NCBI RefSeq assembly: GCF_000511385.1
Contig: NC_023137.1
Coordinates: 387,001-451,000, forward strand
Reading direction: 5' to 3'
DNA length: 64,000 nucleotides
Origin: Phaeobacter gallaeciensis DSM 26640
GTDB lineage: Bacteria; Pseudomonadota; Alphaproteobacteria; Rhodobacterales; Rhodobacteraceae
This document shows, piece after piece, positions 55,351 to 64,000 of this stretch. The first letter of the stretch is position 1. Each line of letters opens with the position of its first letter. Both the position numbers and the translations under genes were made by a program. A model generated the notes under the pieces. The model was given only the letters and a program-made list of their open reading frames with translations, did no database searches and was not told where the DNA came from.

Positions 55351-56712
55351 ATGGATCCGGAAGAACAGATCGAAACCAAAGATGCGCTGGCCGAGGGGAC
55401 AGCCGAGGCGATTGAATTCGGGCAGCGGGTCTGGGGCTTCCTGGCTGATTCTGCTGAGGTGTTGCTGCGACCCTGGAATGCCTATCAGCTAGGGATTACG
55501 GTTGGTCTGTTGCTGCTTGCAGCAGTCTTGGCCCGCCCCATCGCCGGGGCCTTTCACAATTGGCTTCGCGGCCAGACGGGCTGGCCGAGATGGCGAATGC
55601 GGGCCGCGCTTGTCCTGCATAAGCGTATCAGGGGAATCCTCTTTGTCCTGCTGATCTGGACCACTGTCCTGATCATGCAGGAGGTGACCTGGCCCAGTCG
55701 GTCGCGGCTCTTGGTGGTGATCGCCAATCTTTCCCTCGCCTGGCTGATCGTGTCCTTTGCCACCCGCCTTGTGGCCAACCCGCTGCTTCGCAAGCTGGTG
55801 AAATACGGGGCCTGGGCCTGGGTTACCCTCAGGATTCTCGGCCTGACGACTGAGGCGACGGATTTTCTCGACAGTGTAGCGGTTCACTTTGGCGATCTTA
55901 GGATATCCCTGTTCCTGATAGTCCAGGCGATTGTCATCCTCGGCGTGATGCTCACGCTGGCGCGTGCGATTTCATCCGTTGCCGCGAACCGGATACGTAA
56001 CAATCCGGACATTTCACCATCAATGCAGGTTCTGGGTGCTAAACTGGCGCAGATCCTGCTACTTGGCGGTGCCTTCTTTATTGGATTGAAGGCGATCGGA
56101 ATAGACCTGACGGGCCTCGCAGTCCTGTCTGGTGCCATCGGTGTTGGCCTCGGTTTTGGCCTTCAGAAGGTCGTGTCCAATCTGGTATCGGGCCTCATCA
56201 TTCTGCTAGATAAATCCATCAAGCCGGGGGATGTTATCTCACTGGGCGAGACCTTCGGCTGGATCAACTCTCTCGGTGCGCGCTATGTGTCGGTGGTGAC
56301 TCGTGATGGGCGTGAATATCTGATCCCGAACGAAGATTTTATCACCAATGAGGTGGTGAACTGGTCTCACTCCGATCGATTCGTTCGGTTGGATCTGAAG
56401 TTTGGCACGGCTTACAATGATGACCCGCATGAGGTACGCCGCGTTGCGATAGAGGCTGCCAAGGGGGTGGACCGTATTCTGAGCGGCGGGACACGTGCCC
56501 CTGTCTGCCATATCATCGGGTTCGGTGATAGTAGCGTGGACTATGTGTTGCGGTTCTGGATCAGCGACCCCACTGGCGGGCTGACCAATATCCGCGGGAA
56601 TGTCTATCTGGCACTCTGGGACGCCTTCAAGGAGGCTGGAATCTCGATCCCCTTCCCGCAGCGGGAGGTGCGCGTGTTGAACGAGGCTTTGCCTGTGGCG
56701 ATGCAGGACTGA
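55351..56712 (+). CDS. MscS family mechanosensitive channel
   Basis: A 453-residue inner-membrane channel. Four to five helices (residues about 45-240) lead to the pore helix and the family core GLGFGLQKVVSNLVSGLIILLDKSIKPGDVI, then the cytoplasmic beta domain (SVVTRDGREYLIPNEDFIT) and an alpha/beta C-terminus. It releases solutes at hypo-osmotic shock. The N-terminal extension is longer than in E. coli MscS, as in YnaI/YbdG-type paralogues. ATG 55351 follows AAGGGGG. Confidence 0.9.
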   Translation: MDPEEQIETKDALAEGTAEAIEFGQRVWGFLADSAEVLLRPWNAYQLGITVGLLLLAAVLARPIAGAFHNWLRGQTGWPRWRMRAALVLHKRIRGILFVLLIWTTVLIMQEVTWPSRSRLLVVIANLSLAWLIVSFATRLVANPLLRKLVKYGAWAWVTLRILGLTTEATDFLDSVAVHFGDLRISLFLIVQAIVILGVMLTLARAISSVAANRIRNNPDISPSMQVLGAKLAQILLLGGAFFIGLKAIGIDLTGLAVLSGAIGVGLGFGLQKVVSNLVSGLIILLDKSIKPGDVISLGETFGWINSLGARYVSVVTRDGREYLIPNEDFITNEVVNWSHSDRFVRLDLKFGTAYNDDPHEVRRVAIEAAKGVDRILSGGTRAPVCHIIGFGDSSVDYVLRFWISDPTGGLTNIRGNVYLALWDAFKEAGISIPFPQREVRVLNEALPVAMQD

Positions 56713-56940
56713 GACAGGTGCCGACGGGGGAGGTGGCCAGTTAAATTGTCATTTCACGCTGATCTTACGCCTGCGCGGCGCGCATAGCAGCCGGCCGTCA
56801 AGGTTCATTGAAAAACCGCATATGGCTTGCTACATTAAAGCATCCCCAGCGCCGGGGGACCGGCGGCGCGTTATAAGGAGGACAATGTCCTGTCACCCGA
56901 ACCTCAGGCGGCCCCAGATGCTGGCCGCGGAGTGGCCGTA

Positions 56941-57309
56941 ATGGCTACCAAATCACAGCCAACCAGCGATGAGCTGCTGGCGCGTGTTCTTTCCTCGCTG
57001 AATGACGACAAGGCTGAAGATGTCGTGCAGATCGACCTGCGCGGCAAAACGGCTATTGGCGATCACATGGTTATTGCCTCGGGTCGTTCGACCCGTCAGG
57101 TGGCGTCTATGGCTGAAAAGCTGGCTGACCGCCTGAAGCAGGACTACGGCATGGTCTGCAAGGTCGAAGGCAAAGACACCGGCGACTGGGTGCTGATCGA
57201 TACCGGCGATATCATCGTCCATCTGTTCCGTCCGGAAGTGCGCGAATTCTATCAGCTCGAGAAAATGTGGCTGCCTGCGGGCACGTCACCCGCCCAGAGC
57301 GAGAACTGA
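56941..57309 (+). CDS. rsfS: Ribosome silencing factor RsfS
   Basis: A 122-residue protein (Iojap family) that binds uL14 and blocks subunit joining in starvation. DDKAEDVVQIDLRGKTAIGDHMVIASGRSTRQVASMAEKL and the later GDWVLIDTGDIIVHLFRPEVREFYQLEKMW are family signatures. The start is ambiguous: AAGGAGGA at 56875-56882 sits 8 bp before an in-frame CTG (56890) and 2-3 bp before an out-of-frame ATG (56885), whose 18-codon frame ends TAATG on the chosen ATG 56941. Confidence 0.9.
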   Translation: MATKSQPTSDELLARVLSSLNDDKAEDVVQIDLRGKTAIGDHMVIASGRSTRQVASMAEKLADRLKQDYGMVCKVEGKDTGDWVLIDTGDIIVHLFRPEVREFYQLEKMWLPAGTSPAQSEN

Positions 57310-57394
57310 TCCCCAGATCGGATCCGGTTCCATCAGATCGGCCCGTGCAGAGCGTATTATGCGCCTGGCGCGGGCCTGTATCGAAAGTGTCCTC

Positions 57395-57865
57395 ATGAAA
57401 GTTCATTTCTGTGTGGTCGGGCGGCTGCGGGCCAGTCCGGAAAAGCAGTTGATCGACGACTATATTGAGCGCTTCGACCGCACGGGCCGGGCCCTTGGTC
57501 TGGGCCCTTGTCGCATTGTGGAAGTCGAGGACAAGAAAAACGCAGGCATGGCCGCCGAGGCGGAGCTGCTGCGCAAGGCAATCCCCAAGGGGGCTGTCAT
57601 CTGTACATTGAACGAACGCGGCAAGTTGCTGAGTTCGCCTGATTTCTCAAAACGCCTTGCCGATTGGCGTGATACCGGCCGCCAGGATGTGGCCTTCGTG
57701 ATCGGGGGAGCGGATGGAATTGACCCCAGCTTGCGTGCTGAGGCAGATTTTTCGATCTCTTTGGGCAAGATGGTCTGGCCACATATGCTGGTGCGGGTGC
57801 TGTTGGCAGAGCAGATCTATCGCGCCGCCACTATTCTGGCAGGCAGCCCGTATCATCGGGTCTAG
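57395..57865 (+). CDS. rlmH: 23S rRNA (pseudouridine1915-N3)-methyltransferase
   Basis: A 156-residue SPOUT methylase. The knot region reads AFVIGGADGIDPSLRAEADFSISLGKMVWPHMLVRVLLAEQIYRA and the protein ends GSPYHRV, the standard RlmH end. ATG 57395 gives the usual start MKVHFCVVGRL. It follows rsfS by 85 bp, the common order. Confidence 0.96.
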   Translation: MKVHFCVVGRLRASPEKQLIDDYIERFDRTGRALGLGPCRIVEVEDKKNAGMAAEAELLRKAIPKGAVICTLNERGKLLSSPDFSKRLADWRDTGRQDVAFVIGGADGIDPSLRAEADFSISLGKMVWPHMLVRVLLAEQIYRAATILAGSPYHRV

Positions 57866-57904
57866 TCTATAAGACTCCTCAGCAGAGTGGTGTCGTCGCT
57901 GGCG

Positions 57905-58273
57905 TCAGCAGGAGGAGCAGGCAAGAGGCAGCACATAGGTTGCTTCGGACCAGCCATCAACATTGCAGCGGGCCTGGATCAGCACGGTATCCAAGCCCTC
58001 CGGTATTGCCACACCAGCCAATGACCTGGTGAAGGGCTGTTCGTTTACATGCGGATGCGCCAGCTCTCGCAGGCCGAGCACATTGCCGCTGGTGTCCAGC
58101 ACACGCCAGCCATCCGTATAATGGTCCCAGCCGCTGTCCGGATGGGTTAGTGTGACACTGATACGCCAGCTGTCGCCCGTCTGCTGTGCGGTCGCGTCGG
58201 TTATTTGCGGATCATCTGCCAGCGCCACCGCAGGCAGACAAATCAGAGAGAGAAGAGTGATGCGTCGGATCAT
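57905..58273 (-). CDS. Exported protein of unknown function
   Basis: A 122-residue secreted protein. Signal peptide residues 1-19 (cleavage after AVALA), then a beta-rich domain (WRISVTLTHPDSGWDHYTDGWRVLD) with one internal cysteine and a terminal ACSSC. No family name recognised. It follows the DUF599 gene by 36 bp on the same strand. Confidence 0.72.
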   Translation of the reverse strand: MIRRITLLSLICLPAVALADDPQITDATAQQTGDSWRISVTLTHPDSGWDHYTDGWRVLDTSGNVLGLRELAHPHVNEQPFTRSLAGVAIPEGLDTVLIQARCNVDGWSEATYVLPLACSSC

Positions 58274-58309
58274 GGCCCGAGTATAGGCGTGACGCGCATC
58301 CTGTCGCGG

Positions 58310-59068
58310 TCACATCTGCGTGTTGCTTCGGTCGGTGCCTACGGTTGCGCCGGGCGCAGGCGGCGTCGTGTTCGCGGGTACACGTTGCAATATGCTGCGT
58401 GATTGTGAGGCAAACTCGCGGCGGTAGAGTACAGCGAAGGTCACAAGAGTGGCTGCAACCAGCGCCCAGGATCCGATCAGCCAAGCGACGGCGGTAAGCG
58501 CGAAATAGGTCGAGCGCATGGCGCGGTTGAAACTGCGCGCTGCGGTAATGCTGAGATCTGCTGCCTGACTGGCGCGGGGGTAGGCGCGTGCGTCTGCATC
58601 GGTGTTGGGCACCGCCGCCATCAGCACAAAGCAGTAGCCGAACAAACGATGCGCCCAGACATACTTCAGAAATGCGTTCGACAGCAGCAATAGTACCATC
58701 AGGATTTTGACGTCCCAGACAAAGGCTGGCGCGCTCTCCAGGCTCAGGTCTTGCGCGACCCCGGCCAGTTGATCCGTGTTGCCGATCAAAGCGAGCCCGC
58801 CGCCAATGGCGATCATAGAGGCGGAGGCGAAAAAGGCGCTGCCCTGTCGCAGATTGGCGATCAATTGTGCATCAAAGATTCTCGGCTCGCGTTGCACCAT
58901 CTGAATCATCCAGGCATGCCGGAACTCTGCCATCAGGCCAGAGACGGAAGGGTTTTCTGCCGTGGCATTTTCGATGCGCCATCCAATGCCAAGCCAGCAC
59001 AGGATCAAAAACACGCAGGCTGCGAGATCAGCGGGTGAAAACAGGGTGATACGGTCGAGCAGGGTCAT
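58310..59068 (-). CDS. DUF599 family membrane protein
   Basis: A 252-residue protein with four or so helices (residues about 14-32, 75-95, 120-145, 190-215). HAWMIQMVQREPRIFDAQLIANLRQGSAFFASASM is the DUF599 signature. Function unknown. It is divergent from glcD, 90 bp between starts. Confidence 0.83.
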   Translation of the reverse strand: MTLLDRITLFSPADLAACVFLILCWLGIGWRIENATAENPSVSGLMAEFRHAWMIQMVQREPRIFDAQLIANLRQGSAFFASASMIAIGGGLALIGNTDQLAGVAQDLSLESAPAFVWDVKILMVLLLLSNAFLKYVWAHRLFGYCFVLMAAVPNTDADARAYPRASQAADLSITAARSFNRAMRSTYFALTAVAWLIGSWALVAATLVTFAVLYRREFASQSRSILQRVPANTTPPAPGATVGTDRSNTQM

Positions 59069-59158
59069 GTGGTGACCCTAGCTGCAGAACTGCGGGCTTG
59101 CCAGTTGGGAAAATTGGTAATATTAGTTTACCAAACATCGCATCCACAGGAGAGCCCC

Positions 59159-60607
59159 ATGGATATGCCCATCCCAGATCAGACAGTGTTGTCACAGAAG
59201 ACGGAGTTGGCATTGCGGCTTGCGGCGGTCTTGCCGGATGATGCGCTGGTTCAGGACCCGGCGGAGACCCGCGCCTATGAATGCGACGCGCTGACGGCAT
59301 ATAAATGTCCGCCGATGCTGGTTGTCCTGCCGCGCACGACCAAGGAAGTCTCTGATGTGTTGCGGATCTGCTATGCGGCTGGTGTTCCGGTGGTGCCGCG
59401 CGGCGCGGGCACCTCACTTGCCGGTGGCGCTCTGCCGACGGCTGATTGCGTGATCCTTGGCGTCGCGCGGATGAATGCTGTTCTGGAAACGGATTACGAC
59501 GACCGCATTATACGGGTGCAGACCGGGCGCACCAATCTGAGCGTGTCAGGTGCGGTGGAGGAGGAAGAGTTTTTCTATGCGCCGGATCCGTCGTCGCAGC
59601 TGGCTTGTGCGATTGCTGGCAATATCGCGATGAACTCCGGCGGTGCCCATTGTCTGAAATATGGCGTCACCACCAACAACCTGATGGGAGTGACCATGGT
59701 GATGATGGATGGAACTGTTGTGGAAATCGGCGGCGCCCATCTCGATGCTGGTGGGTTGGACCTGCTAGGTGTGATCTGCGGCAGCGAGGGACAGCTGGGG
59801 GTAGTTACCGAGGCTACTCTGCGTATTCTGCGCAAACCCGAAGGTGCGCGCCCGGTGCTGATTGGCTACGACAGCAATGAAGTCGCCGGTGCCTGCGTCA
59901 GTGACATCATCAAGGCAGGCGTGCTGCCGGTTGCAATCGAATTTATGGACCGCCCTTGCATTGAGGCGTGTGAAGCCTTCGCCAAGGCAGGCTATCCGAT
60001 GTGCGAAGCCCTGCTGATCGTCGAAGTCGAAGGCAGCGATGCGGAGATCGACCACCAGCTGCGGCTGATCACCGAGATCGCCCGCTCGCACAATCCGGTG
60101 GAACTGCGCGAGGCTCGCGACAGCGATGAGGCCGCCCGCATTTGGCTGGGCCGGAAATCGGCCTTTGGTGCGATGGGGCAGATCAATGACTACATGTGTC
60201 TGGACGGCACGATCCCGGTCACATCGCTGCCCTATGTGCTGCGCCGTATAGAAGAAATGAGCAAGGAATTTGGTCTGGATGTCGCCAATGTATTTCACGC
60301 GGGCGATGGCAATATGCATCCTTTGATCCTGTTTGATGCTAATAAGCCCGGCGATCTGGAAACCTGCGAGGCCCTTGGCGCTGAAATCCTGAAGCTCTGC
60401 GTGGAGGTCGGTGGCTGCTTGACAGGGGAACATGGTGTCGGGATCGAAAAGCGTGATCTGATGCTGGATCAATATGGCGCTGCGGATATTGAGGCACAGC
60501 TGCGGGTGAAGGATGTGTTCGACCCGAAGTGGTTGCTGAACCCGGCCAAGGTTTTCCCCCTCTCGACCACGCAAAGCCGTCGAACCCCTGCAGCGACTCC
60601 CCTGTGA
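59159..60607 (+). CDS. glcD: Glycolate oxidase FAD-linked subunit GlcD
   Basis: A 482-residue flavoprotein oxidising glycolate (or D-lactate-like hydroxyacids) to glyoxylate. The FAD domain has VPVVPRGAGTSLAGGALP (about residue 80) and DPSSQLACAIAGNIAMNSGG; the C-terminal FAD-oxidase domain has FHAGDGNMHPLILFD and GCLTGEHGVGIEKRDLM. ATG 59159 follows AGGAGAGCCCC. It forms a complex with GlcE and GlcF, encoded next. Confidence 0.94.
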   Translation: MDMPIPDQTVLSQKTELALRLAAVLPDDALVQDPAETRAYECDALTAYKCPPMLVVLPRTTKEVSDVLRICYAAGVPVVPRGAGTSLAGGALPTADCVILGVARMNAVLETDYDDRIIRVQTGRTNLSVSGAVEEEEFFYAPDPSSQLACAIAGNIAMNSGGAHCLKYGVTTNNLMGVTMVMMDGTVVEIGGAHLDAGGLDLLGVICGSEGQLGVVTEATLRILRKPEGARPVLIGYDSNEVAGACVSDIIKAGVLPVAIEFMDRPCIEACEAFAKAGYPMCEALLIVEVEGSDAEIDHQLRLITEIARSHNPVELREARDSDEAARIWLGRKSAFGAMGQINDYMCLDGTIPVTSLPYVLRRIEEMSKEFGLDVANVFHAGDGNMHPLILFDANKPGDLETCEALGAEILKLCVEVGGCLTGEHGVGIEKRDLMLDQYGAADIEAQLRVKDVFDPKWLLNPAKVFPLSTTQSRRTPAATPL

Positions 60608-60619
60608 CAGTGGCCTATG

Positions 60620-60675
60620 GCAGACCCTGTGCGGGTCTGCGGCGGGGGCTTTGCCCCACGACCCCCAGAGTATTT
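60620..60675. repeat. GC-rich intergenic element with hairpin between glcD and glcE
   Basis: CAGACCC/GGGTCTG and GGGGGCTTTGCCCC form hairpins, followed by ACCCCCAGAGTATTTTG. It resembles a dispersed intergenic element I recall from many Rhodobacterales genomes; a related tail occurs at 24200. Confidence 0.45.
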
Positions 60676-60690
60676 TGGAAAGGTGAAAGA

Positions 60691-61791
60691 ATGACACCTC
60701 AGAGCGAGGCCGAACTGGGCCAGATCATCGCAGGGGCAACAGCGCCTCTGGCCGTCTGCGGCGGCGGTACCCGTGGTTTCTCGACGGACGGTGAGACGCT
60801 CAGCGTGGCCGGTCTCAACGGCGTCACGTTTTATGAGCCCGGAGCCCTGACGCTGGTCGTGCAGGCGGGTACACCGTTGGAGGAGGTGCAGGCGCTGCTG
60901 GCAGGGGAAAATCAGCGCCTGGCCTTTGAGCCAATGGATCATCGCGGGCTGTTTGGAACCACAGGAACGCCGACCATCGGCGGGGTTTTTGCTGCCAATA
61001 TCTCTGGCCCCCGGCGCATTCAATGCGGTGCGGCGCGGGATTTCCTGTTGGGGGTGCGTTTTGTCGATGGACGCGGCGCGGTGCTGAGCAATGGCGGCCG
61101 GGTGATGAAAAACGTGACGGGTTACGACCTGGTGAAGCTGTTGGCCGGCTCTTATGGCACCCTGGGGGTCTTGAGCGAGGTGTCGTTGAAGGTCCTGCCG
61201 TGTTCGGAGGCCTGCACGACGGTGACGGTGCATGTCGCGGATCTGGCGTCGGCGGTTGTCGCGATGTCGACGGCACTCGGCTCACCCTATGATGTAACCG
61301 GTGCGGCCCATGACCCCGAAGCGGGCGCGGTTTATATTCGGGTTGAGGGGTTTGAGGCCTCCGTAACTTATCGCGCAGAGGCCTTGAAAGAGGCGCTGGG
61401 TCGATTTGGAGAGGTGAGCCTTACCCTTGGCGCCGGAGATGCACTGTGGGAGGGGATCCGCGATGTCGCGGCGTTTCATGACCGGCCTGGCGATGTCTGG
61501 CGAATCTCGGTCAAACCATCGGATGCAATCGTACTGGCGCCTGCGCTGGAGGCGGAGGGCTTGCTGTTCGACTGGGGCGGAGGCCTGATCTGGGCGTTGG
61601 TTCCGACCGGCAGGGACCTGCGATCCCGGCTGACGGTGCCGGGTCATGCGACTTTGGTACGTGCGAGCATGCAGACACGGGCAGAGCTGGGCCAATTCCA
61701 GCCGCAACCGGGACCACTCGCCGCGATATCTGAGGGGCTGCGGCGCCAGTTCGATCCGCGCGGCATTCTTAATCCGGGACTGATGGGGTAG
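60691..61791 (+). CDS. glcE: Glycolate oxidase FAD-binding subunit GlcE
   Basis: A 366-residue FAD-binding protein. The N-terminal FAD domain has APLAVCGGGTRGF and GLFGTTGTPTIGGVFAANISGPRRIQ, and the signature GRVMKNVTGYDLVKLLAGSYGTLGVLSEVSLKVLP is typical. ATG 60691 follows AAAGGTGAAAG. The stop is 3 bp before glcF. Confidence 0.93.
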   Translation: MTPQSEAELGQIIAGATAPLAVCGGGTRGFSTDGETLSVAGLNGVTFYEPGALTLVVQAGTPLEEVQALLAGENQRLAFEPMDHRGLFGTTGTPTIGGVFAANISGPRRIQCGAARDFLLGVRFVDGRGAVLSNGGRVMKNVTGYDLVKLLAGSYGTLGVLSEVSLKVLPCSEACTTVTVHVADLASAVVAMSTALGSPYDVTGAAHDPEAGAVYIRVEGFEASVTYRAEALKEALGRFGEVSLTLGAGDALWEGIRDVAAFHDRPGDVWRISVKPSDAIVLAPALEAEGLLFDWGGGLIWALVPTGRDLRSRLTVPGHATLVRASMQTRAELGQFQPQPGPLAAISEGLRRQFDPRGILNPGLMG

Positions 61792-61794
61792 ACG

Positions 61795-63129
61795 ATGCAG
61801 ACGACATTCAGCGAAAAACAGCTGCGCGACCCGGGCACCCAGCGTGCAAATGAAATCCTCAGGTCTTGTGTGCATTGCGGCTTCTGCACGGCGACCTGCC
61901 CGACATATCAGGTGCTAGGCGATGAGCTGGACAGCCCACGCGGTCGGATCTACTTGATCAAGGATATGCTGGAGAACGAGCGGGTGCCGGACGCCAAAAC
62001 CGTCAAGCATATTGACCGCTGCCTCAGCTGTCTGGCCTGTATGACCACTTGCCCGTCGGGGGTGCATTACATGCACCTTGTGGACCATGCGCGCGCCTAT
62101 ATCGACAAACACTACGCTCGGCCATGGAGTGATCGTGCCCTGCGTTGGTTGCTGGCCCGGATTCTTCCGTATCCGGGGCGGTTCCGTCTCGCCCTGATCG
62201 GGGCCAAGCTGGCACAGCCTTTCAAGGGGCTCATGCCGGATGCCCGTTTGCGTGCCATGCTGGATATGGTGCCGCGGCATATCCCACCGGTGAGCCGCAA
62301 TGATGACCCCCAGAGCTTTGCTCCCAAAGCGCCGCGTAGAAAACGCGTTGCCCTGATGACAGGCTGTGCTCAGAAAGCGCTCAATACCGATATCAATGAT
62401 GCCACCATCCGTTTGCTGACCCGGCTGGGGTGTGAGGTGGTGGTGGCCAAGGGGGCGGGCTGCTGCGGAGCGCTCACCCATCACATGGGGCGCGAGGAAG
62501 AAAGCCACGCCACCGCCGCGAAGAACATCCGTGCCTGGACAGACGAAATTGACGGGCAGGGGCTGGACGCCATTGTTATCAATACCTCGGGCTGCGGCAC
62601 CACAGTCAAGGACTATGGCCATATGTTCCGCAATGACGCGCTGGCAGAGGATGCGGCGCAGGTCTCGGCCATCGCTATGGATATCTCCGAGCTGTTGATG
62701 CAGCTGGACCTGCCCGAAGGGGAGGATAAGGAAACAACAGTAGCCTATCACGCGGCCTGTTCCTTGCAGCATGGGCAACAGATCAAGACCCACCCGAAAA
62801 CGCTTCTGAAGCGCGCAGGCTTCAGGGTGGTAGAACCTGCCGACAGTCACCTCTGCTGCGGTTCGGCCGGGACTTACAATCTGTTGCAGCCGGAAATTTC
62901 GGCTGAGTTGAAGGCCCGTAAGGTGAAGACATTGGAAGCCAAGCAACCGGATCTGATCGCAGCGGGCAATATTGGGTGCATGATGCAGATCGGCTCCGCC
63001 ACGGATATCCCGATCCTGCATACCGTGGAGTTACTGGACTGGGCCACGGGAGGCCCGAAACCACGGGCATTGATGGCGGGTGGGCCGGGTGCAGATCCCC
63101 GCGCGGGAGAGATCCCGATCCTTAGATGA
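61795..63129 (+). CDS. glcF: Glycolate oxidase iron-sulfur subunit GlcF
   Basis: A 444-residue protein with two [4Fe-4S] ferredoxin motifs (CVHCGFCTATCP and CLSCLACMTTCP, residues about 23-85) and two CCG domains (GAGCCGAL and HLCCGSAG) that pass electrons from GlcD/E toward the quinone pool. It completes glcDEF. Confidence 0.95.
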   Translation: MQTTFSEKQLRDPGTQRANEILRSCVHCGFCTATCPTYQVLGDELDSPRGRIYLIKDMLENERVPDAKTVKHIDRCLSCLACMTTCPSGVHYMHLVDHARAYIDKHYARPWSDRALRWLLARILPYPGRFRLALIGAKLAQPFKGLMPDARLRAMLDMVPRHIPPVSRNDDPQSFAPKAPRRKRVALMTGCAQKALNTDINDATIRLLTRLGCEVVVAKGAGCCGALTHHMGREEESHATAAKNIRAWTDEIDGQGLDAIVINTSGCGTTVKDYGHMFRNDALAEDAAQVSAIAMDISELLMQLDLPEGEDKETTVAYHAACSLQHGQQIKTHPKTLLKRAGFRVVEPADSHLCCGSAGTYNLLQPEISAELKARKVKTLEAKQPDLIAAGNIGCMMQIGSATDIPILHTVELLDWATGGPKPRALMAGGPGADPRAGEIPILR

Positions 63130-63259
63130 TGCAGGTCGGCAAGAAGTCGCTGCCGCCCACCCATATGCTGAGTGCATTCCGGACCCTGCTGCCGTAATTT
63201 TGCCCCAAGCAAAGCATACCCTGAAATGGGAGCGATTGGGACATAGGGCTGGTAGGGCG

Positions 63260-64000
63260 ATGAGCGTAAAGAAACCGATCCGGCAGCGGATGCTGTCACT
63301 GGCGGCGGCGGTGGTCTCCATCGGGCTTGTCTGTGTCGCCGCGCCGACGGGTGCAAGCGCTGACGATAGCCGTCTGCAACGGCTGGAAACCACTGAGGCG
63401 GGGCGTGAGTGGGAGGCGGTCGGACGGCTTGACGTCGATGGCGAAGGTTTCTGTACCGGCGCATTGATTGCGCCTGATCTGGTGCTGACGGCAGCGCATT
63501 GTCTTTATGACCGCGACAGTCGGACCCGGATCGCACCGCAGACCATTGAGTTTCTTGCGGGATGGCGTAACGGGCGTGCCTCGGCTTATCGGAGTATCCG
63601 CCAAGCAGTCATCCATCCCAGCTATATCTACGATGGCAAAATATCGACCGACCGGGTGCGCAACGATATCGCACTGCTGCAGCTACAAAGGCCCATCCGC
63701 AACACCACTGTGATGCCATTTGAAACCGATCAGCGCCCGCAAAAGGGCGCGCGGATTGGTGTGGTATCTTACGCACATGACCGCTCTGAGGCGCCGTCGC
63801 TGCAGGATGTCTGTGCCGTGATGGCCCGGCAGGAGGGCGTGTTGGTGATGTCCTGCGATGTGGACTATGGCTCTTCCGGTGCGCCGGTGTTTTCCTTTGA
63901 CGCAGGGCGCCCCAAGATCGTGTCGGTGGTCTCTGCCAAGGCGGAGGTTTCCGGTCAGCAGGTCGCCCTTGGCTCGGCTCTGGCAGAGGAATTGGCGCTG
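63260..64000 (+). CDS. Exported trypsin-like serine protease (3' end outside window)
   Basis: 247 codons are visible before the window ends, no stop. A signal peptide (residues about 1-34, cleavage after GASA) is followed by an S1 fold: His in LVLTAAHCLYD, Asp in RNDIALLQLQ and Ser in DYGSSGAPVF, where the second glycine motif is G-S-S-G instead of the usual G-D-S-G. Two cysteines pair near the histidine (FCTGALI and AHC) as in trypsins. ATG 63260 follows GGTAGGGCG. Periplasmic; substrate unknown. Confidence 0.85.
   Translation, partial: MSVKKPIRQRMLSLAAAVVSIGLVCVAAPTGASADDSRLQRLETTEAGREWEAVGRLDVDGEGFCTGALIAPDLVLTAAHCLYDRDSRTRIAPQTIEFLAGWRNGRASAYRSIRQAVIHPSYIYDGKISTDRVRNDIALLQLQRPIRNTTVMPFETDQRPQKGARIGVVSYAHDRSEAPSLQDVCAVMARQEGVLVMSCDVDYGSSGAPVFSFDAGRPKIVSVVSAKAEVSGQQVALGSALAEELAL

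Overview
The window reads as chromosomal DNA of an alphaproteobacterium of the Rhodobacterales (Roseobacter group, Phaeobacter/Ruegeria-like). The basis is protein style and gene order: an FnrL-type regulator, a universal stress protein divergent from ccoNOQP, then ccoG-fixH-ccoI-ccoS, a hisS-hisZ-hisG block with short-form HisG, and glcDEF. The species is an inference; no rRNA gene is present.

Layout. 1-5.5 kb: peptide ABC transporter yejABEF, cut at the left edge. 5.7-16.9 kb: microaerobic respiration block with fnrL, a tandem universal stress protein, cbb3 oxidase ccoNOQP, a transglutaminase-like gene behind a MerR-type promoter, and the oxidase assembly genes ccoG-fixH-ccoI-ccoS. FNR-type boxes lie at 7521, 12010 and 12468. 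16.9-34.8 kb: housekeeping genes: a penicillin-binding carboxypeptidase with SPOR domain, a CHMI-like isomerase, a HAD phosphatase, clpS, an rsmC-like methylase, an SDR, haem synthesis (hemF, hemC, hemE), a GH25 lipoprotein lysozyme, a CaiB-type CoA transferase, a Zn/Cd/Pb ATPase behind a MerR-type promoter, slyX, hisS-hisZ-hisG and a secreted lectin-like protein.

34.8-47.24 kb: a 12.4-kb integrative element inserted at the 3' end of tRNA-Pro(CGG) and bounded by a 47-bp direct repeat. It carries a HUH-type endonuclease, a 57-aa membrane protein, damaged regulator-end genes, an excisionase and a tyrosine integrase. Its cargo is a minus-strand block: an MmeI/YeeA-like adenine methyltransferase without a visible nuclease motif, an SF2 helicase, a GIY-YIG nuclease, and a frameshifted DUF262/DUF1524 (GmrSD-like) protein. 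The first three are translationally coupled and look like one restriction/anti-phage machine, the most interesting system in the window.

47.2-64 kb: tRNA-Pro, an EamA transporter, leuB, a diverged EEP-fold protein with a membrane-protein partner, a DUF2332 protein, leuD-leuC, an MscS channel, rsfS-rlmH, a DUF599 protein, glycolate oxidase glcDEF, and a trypsin-like protease cut at the right edge.

The oxidase genes, their copper and haem assembly factors and FnrL form one functional unit for respiration at low oxygen, and hemF/hemC/hemE supply haem. The leu and his genes are ordinary biosynthesis. Novelty is concentrated in the element and in two regulatory regions (11.15 kb and 12.0-12.2 kb).
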